Shown piece by piece: positions 62,753-64,000 of a stretch of DNA of 64,000 bases. Each line of letters begins with the position of its first letter. The first letter of the stretch is position 1. The DNA comes from Sphingobacterium bambusae (GTDB taxonomy: Bacteria; Bacteroidota; Bacteroidia; Sphingobacteriales; Sphingobacteriaceae). The DNA lies in the NCBI RefSeq assembly GCF_033955345.1, contig NZ_CP138332.1, forward strand, positions 4,774,001 through 4,838,000, in the 5' to 3' direction. The translations under genes were made by a program, and so were the position numbers. The notes beneath the pieces are model-generated. The model was not told where the DNA came from and ran no database searches. It worked only from the letters and a program-made list of their open reading frames with translations.

Positions 62753-64000
62753 CTAGTTGTTGACTATACGTCTTACGCAACGGATGTTTCTGCCTTCCGA
62801 TTTGTTGCTGTTCGGATAGGTTACATTTCCCCAGGAAAAGCCCCAGAAAAAGCGGGTGAAAGATGACCGCACGGCGGTAGCTGTATTTGTTCCTGTTGGT
62901 GTCCCTGTCCAATAATGGCACTCTCCGGTGGCAAAGAAGCCGATAAATATACCTACTGGACTTCCAACGACGGCATTGTTGGTTGTGCGATATCCCCCAA
63001 AGGAGAGAAACAGGTTGTTATCGTCATAGGATGGGTTTGCGGGATAGTCGCTATCTCTGTTCCAAACGTATGCATACTGTGCACCAAAAAACAGACCCAA
63101 AACCTCTTTTTTCTCATCAGGCTGTCCTATGGATTGCCATTCGGCACTGGTGGGCATTCTCCAGGTATTTTCTGGATAAATGCGTGTACATGGGTCAACA
63201 TTGGCTACTGCGCCATTCGGTGTTTCGGACCCCCAATTCCAAAATTCGGTATCTCGTGTGGAAGGGCTAGACCCGCCCGGGTTGGATTTGAGTCGATATC
63301 GGTCTGTCTTGTTGCTGTCATATACAATATTACTGCGAGCCCACATAATTCCTTTTACCTTAACGGCTGATTCGAGAAGCCTCAAACTGAGCGCAAGACT
63401 ACCGCCTATTTCCGGCGTATGCTCGTTTTGGTAGGTAATGGTGCCAATGTTGCTGAATACGCGATCCCTGCCGTCATCAATGCGTATGTCAATTCTGTTG
63501 GCCACGACCTTCAGTTGGTTTGCCGCTATGGGTTGTGTGTCAAGTGTATAGAAGTTGGCAAGTTTCACGGTATTGCTTGGCTCGTCGTTGGCAAGCTCCA
63601 TGCTTGCTCCGTTCACACTTGCAGGGCTTGAGCTAATGTTGGAAAAGCTTTCCGTCAGGATGTTGAAGTCGCCCATACTAGTATAGGGAGCATTCTGTGG
63701 ACCTTTAACTAGCGTAAGTTGTGTAGCATTGTTGATTGTGCCGAATGCTCCGCGCACATTTAGACGTACTTGGGTGCGCGCTGTTTTCCGTTTAAACTGT
63801 ATGTTTAAGAAATTATCGCCGTCGACGGTACTGATGCTTCCGGATGCGTAAAGTACATCCTTATTAAACAAGGAGGCTCGCGTTACCATACCAGCGGTGT
63901 TTACTGTCGGTACGGAAGGTTGCGTTTCGTTCACGGATAAAGCATACCAGCGATAGGTTCGTGATCCGTCTACCCTGATGTTCGGATCGCTGCCTGATGC
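62753..64000 (-). CDS. FISUMP/fimbrillin-like surface protein, 5' end beyond the window
   Basis: The frame is open from its stop at 62753 to the window edge, so at least 415 C-terminal residues are present and the N-terminus is missing. The first part visible is beta-rich and resembles fimbrillin-type adhesin sandwiches. The last 190 residues have the FISUMP pattern: I-M-W-A-R-S-N-I-V-Y-D, W-R-M-P-T-S-A-E-W, L-F-L-S-F-G-G-Y-R, Y-W-T-G-T-P-T-G-T and the ending N-I-R-C-V-R-R. Such proteins are cell-surface or fimbria-associated lipoproteins in Bacteroidota. An in-frame ATG-less start at GTG 63934 is not needed, because coding sequence continues upstream to the edge. Confidence 0.8.
   Translation of the reverse strand, partial: ASGSDPNIRVDGSRTYRWYALSVNETQPSVPTVNTAGMVTRASLFNKDVLYASGSISTVDGDNFLNIQFKRKTARTQVRLNVRGAFGTINNATQLTLVKGPQNAPYTSMGDFNILTESFSNISSSPASVNGASMELANDEPSNTVKLANFYTLDTQPIAANQLKVVANRIDIRIDDGRDRVFSNIGTITYQNEHTPEIGGSLALSLRLLESAVKVKGIMWARSNIVYDSNKTDRYRLKSNPGGSSPSTRDTEFWNWGSETPNGAVANVDPCTRIYPENTWRMPTSAEWQSIGQPDEKKEVLGLFFGAQYAYVWNRDSDYPANPSYDDNNLFLSFGGYRTTNNAVVGSPVGIFIGFFATGECHYWTGTPTGTNTATAVRSSFTRFFWGFSWGNVTYPNSNKSEGRNIRCVRRIVNN

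Overview
The window is chromosomal DNA from a member of the Bacteroidota, most likely family Sphingobacteriaceae (Sphingobacterium/Olivibacter/Parapedobacter-like). The evidence is a complete rrn operon with a Bacteroidota-type 16S gene, SusC/SusD and TonB-dependent receptors with CarboxypepD_reg N-termini, two GH92 enzymes and one GH78 enzyme, a FISUMP-type surface protein, promoters of the Bacteroidota form TTG-N19-TAnnTTTG, and almost no Shine-Dalgarno sequences. The genus was judged by eye from 16S and was not computed.

Region by region: 1-4200 holds a gene tail at the left edge, a Rossmann-fold oxidoreductase divergent from an aldehyde dehydrogenase, and a DEAD-box-like helicase with decayed motifs. 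4350-10240 is one very large secreted alpha-2-macroglobulin that carries a SusC-like TonB plug module. 10460-14703 holds a glycerophosphodiesterase-like protein, then a TonB siderophore-type receptor broken by an internal deletion, and a PepSY reductase-like membrane protein. 15021-24157 is a secreted degradative block: GH92, S9 peptidase, a small outer-membrane-type protein, a second GH92, and an endonuclease/exonuclease/phosphatase-fold protein. 24273-33314 holds a giant hybrid histidine kinase followed by a SusC/SusD pair. 33467-34852 is a compact regulatory unit: an Rrf2 regulator and qorB, each preceded by the same 21-bp operator. HU, gamma-glutamyltransferase, a GIN-domain adhesin-like protein, a GH78 rhamnosidase, DgkA and a TPR histidine kinase follow.

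44583-50290 is the rrn operon (tandem promoters, 16S, tRNA-Ile, tRNA-Ala, 23S, 5S, terminator). Its spacers carry two classes of heptanucleotide-based inverted repeats. Directly downstream, 50290-51217 is a gene-poor stretch with perfect palindromes sharing one core and a 16-unit array with an exact 21-bp period. This stretch is the most unusual one in the window and I could not explain it with a known family.

51218-58543 holds lipoate-protein ligase, a YfcH-like epimerase and several secreted or unrecognised proteins, including a divergent regulator/surface-protein locus. 58544-59225 holds two copies of a hairpin-plus-leader repeat whose third copy is at 41657-41725. 59226-62558 is a pstSCAB phosphate transporter operon on the minus strand with three identical 11-nt gene overlaps and no phoU next to it. 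The right edge cuts a FISUMP/fimbrillin-like surface protein gene.

Functionally the window combines polysaccharide and glycoprotein foraging (SusCD, GH92, GH78, S9, GGT), iron uptake (receptor and PepSY), phosphate import, a likely electrophile/quinone stress switch, and core translation genes.
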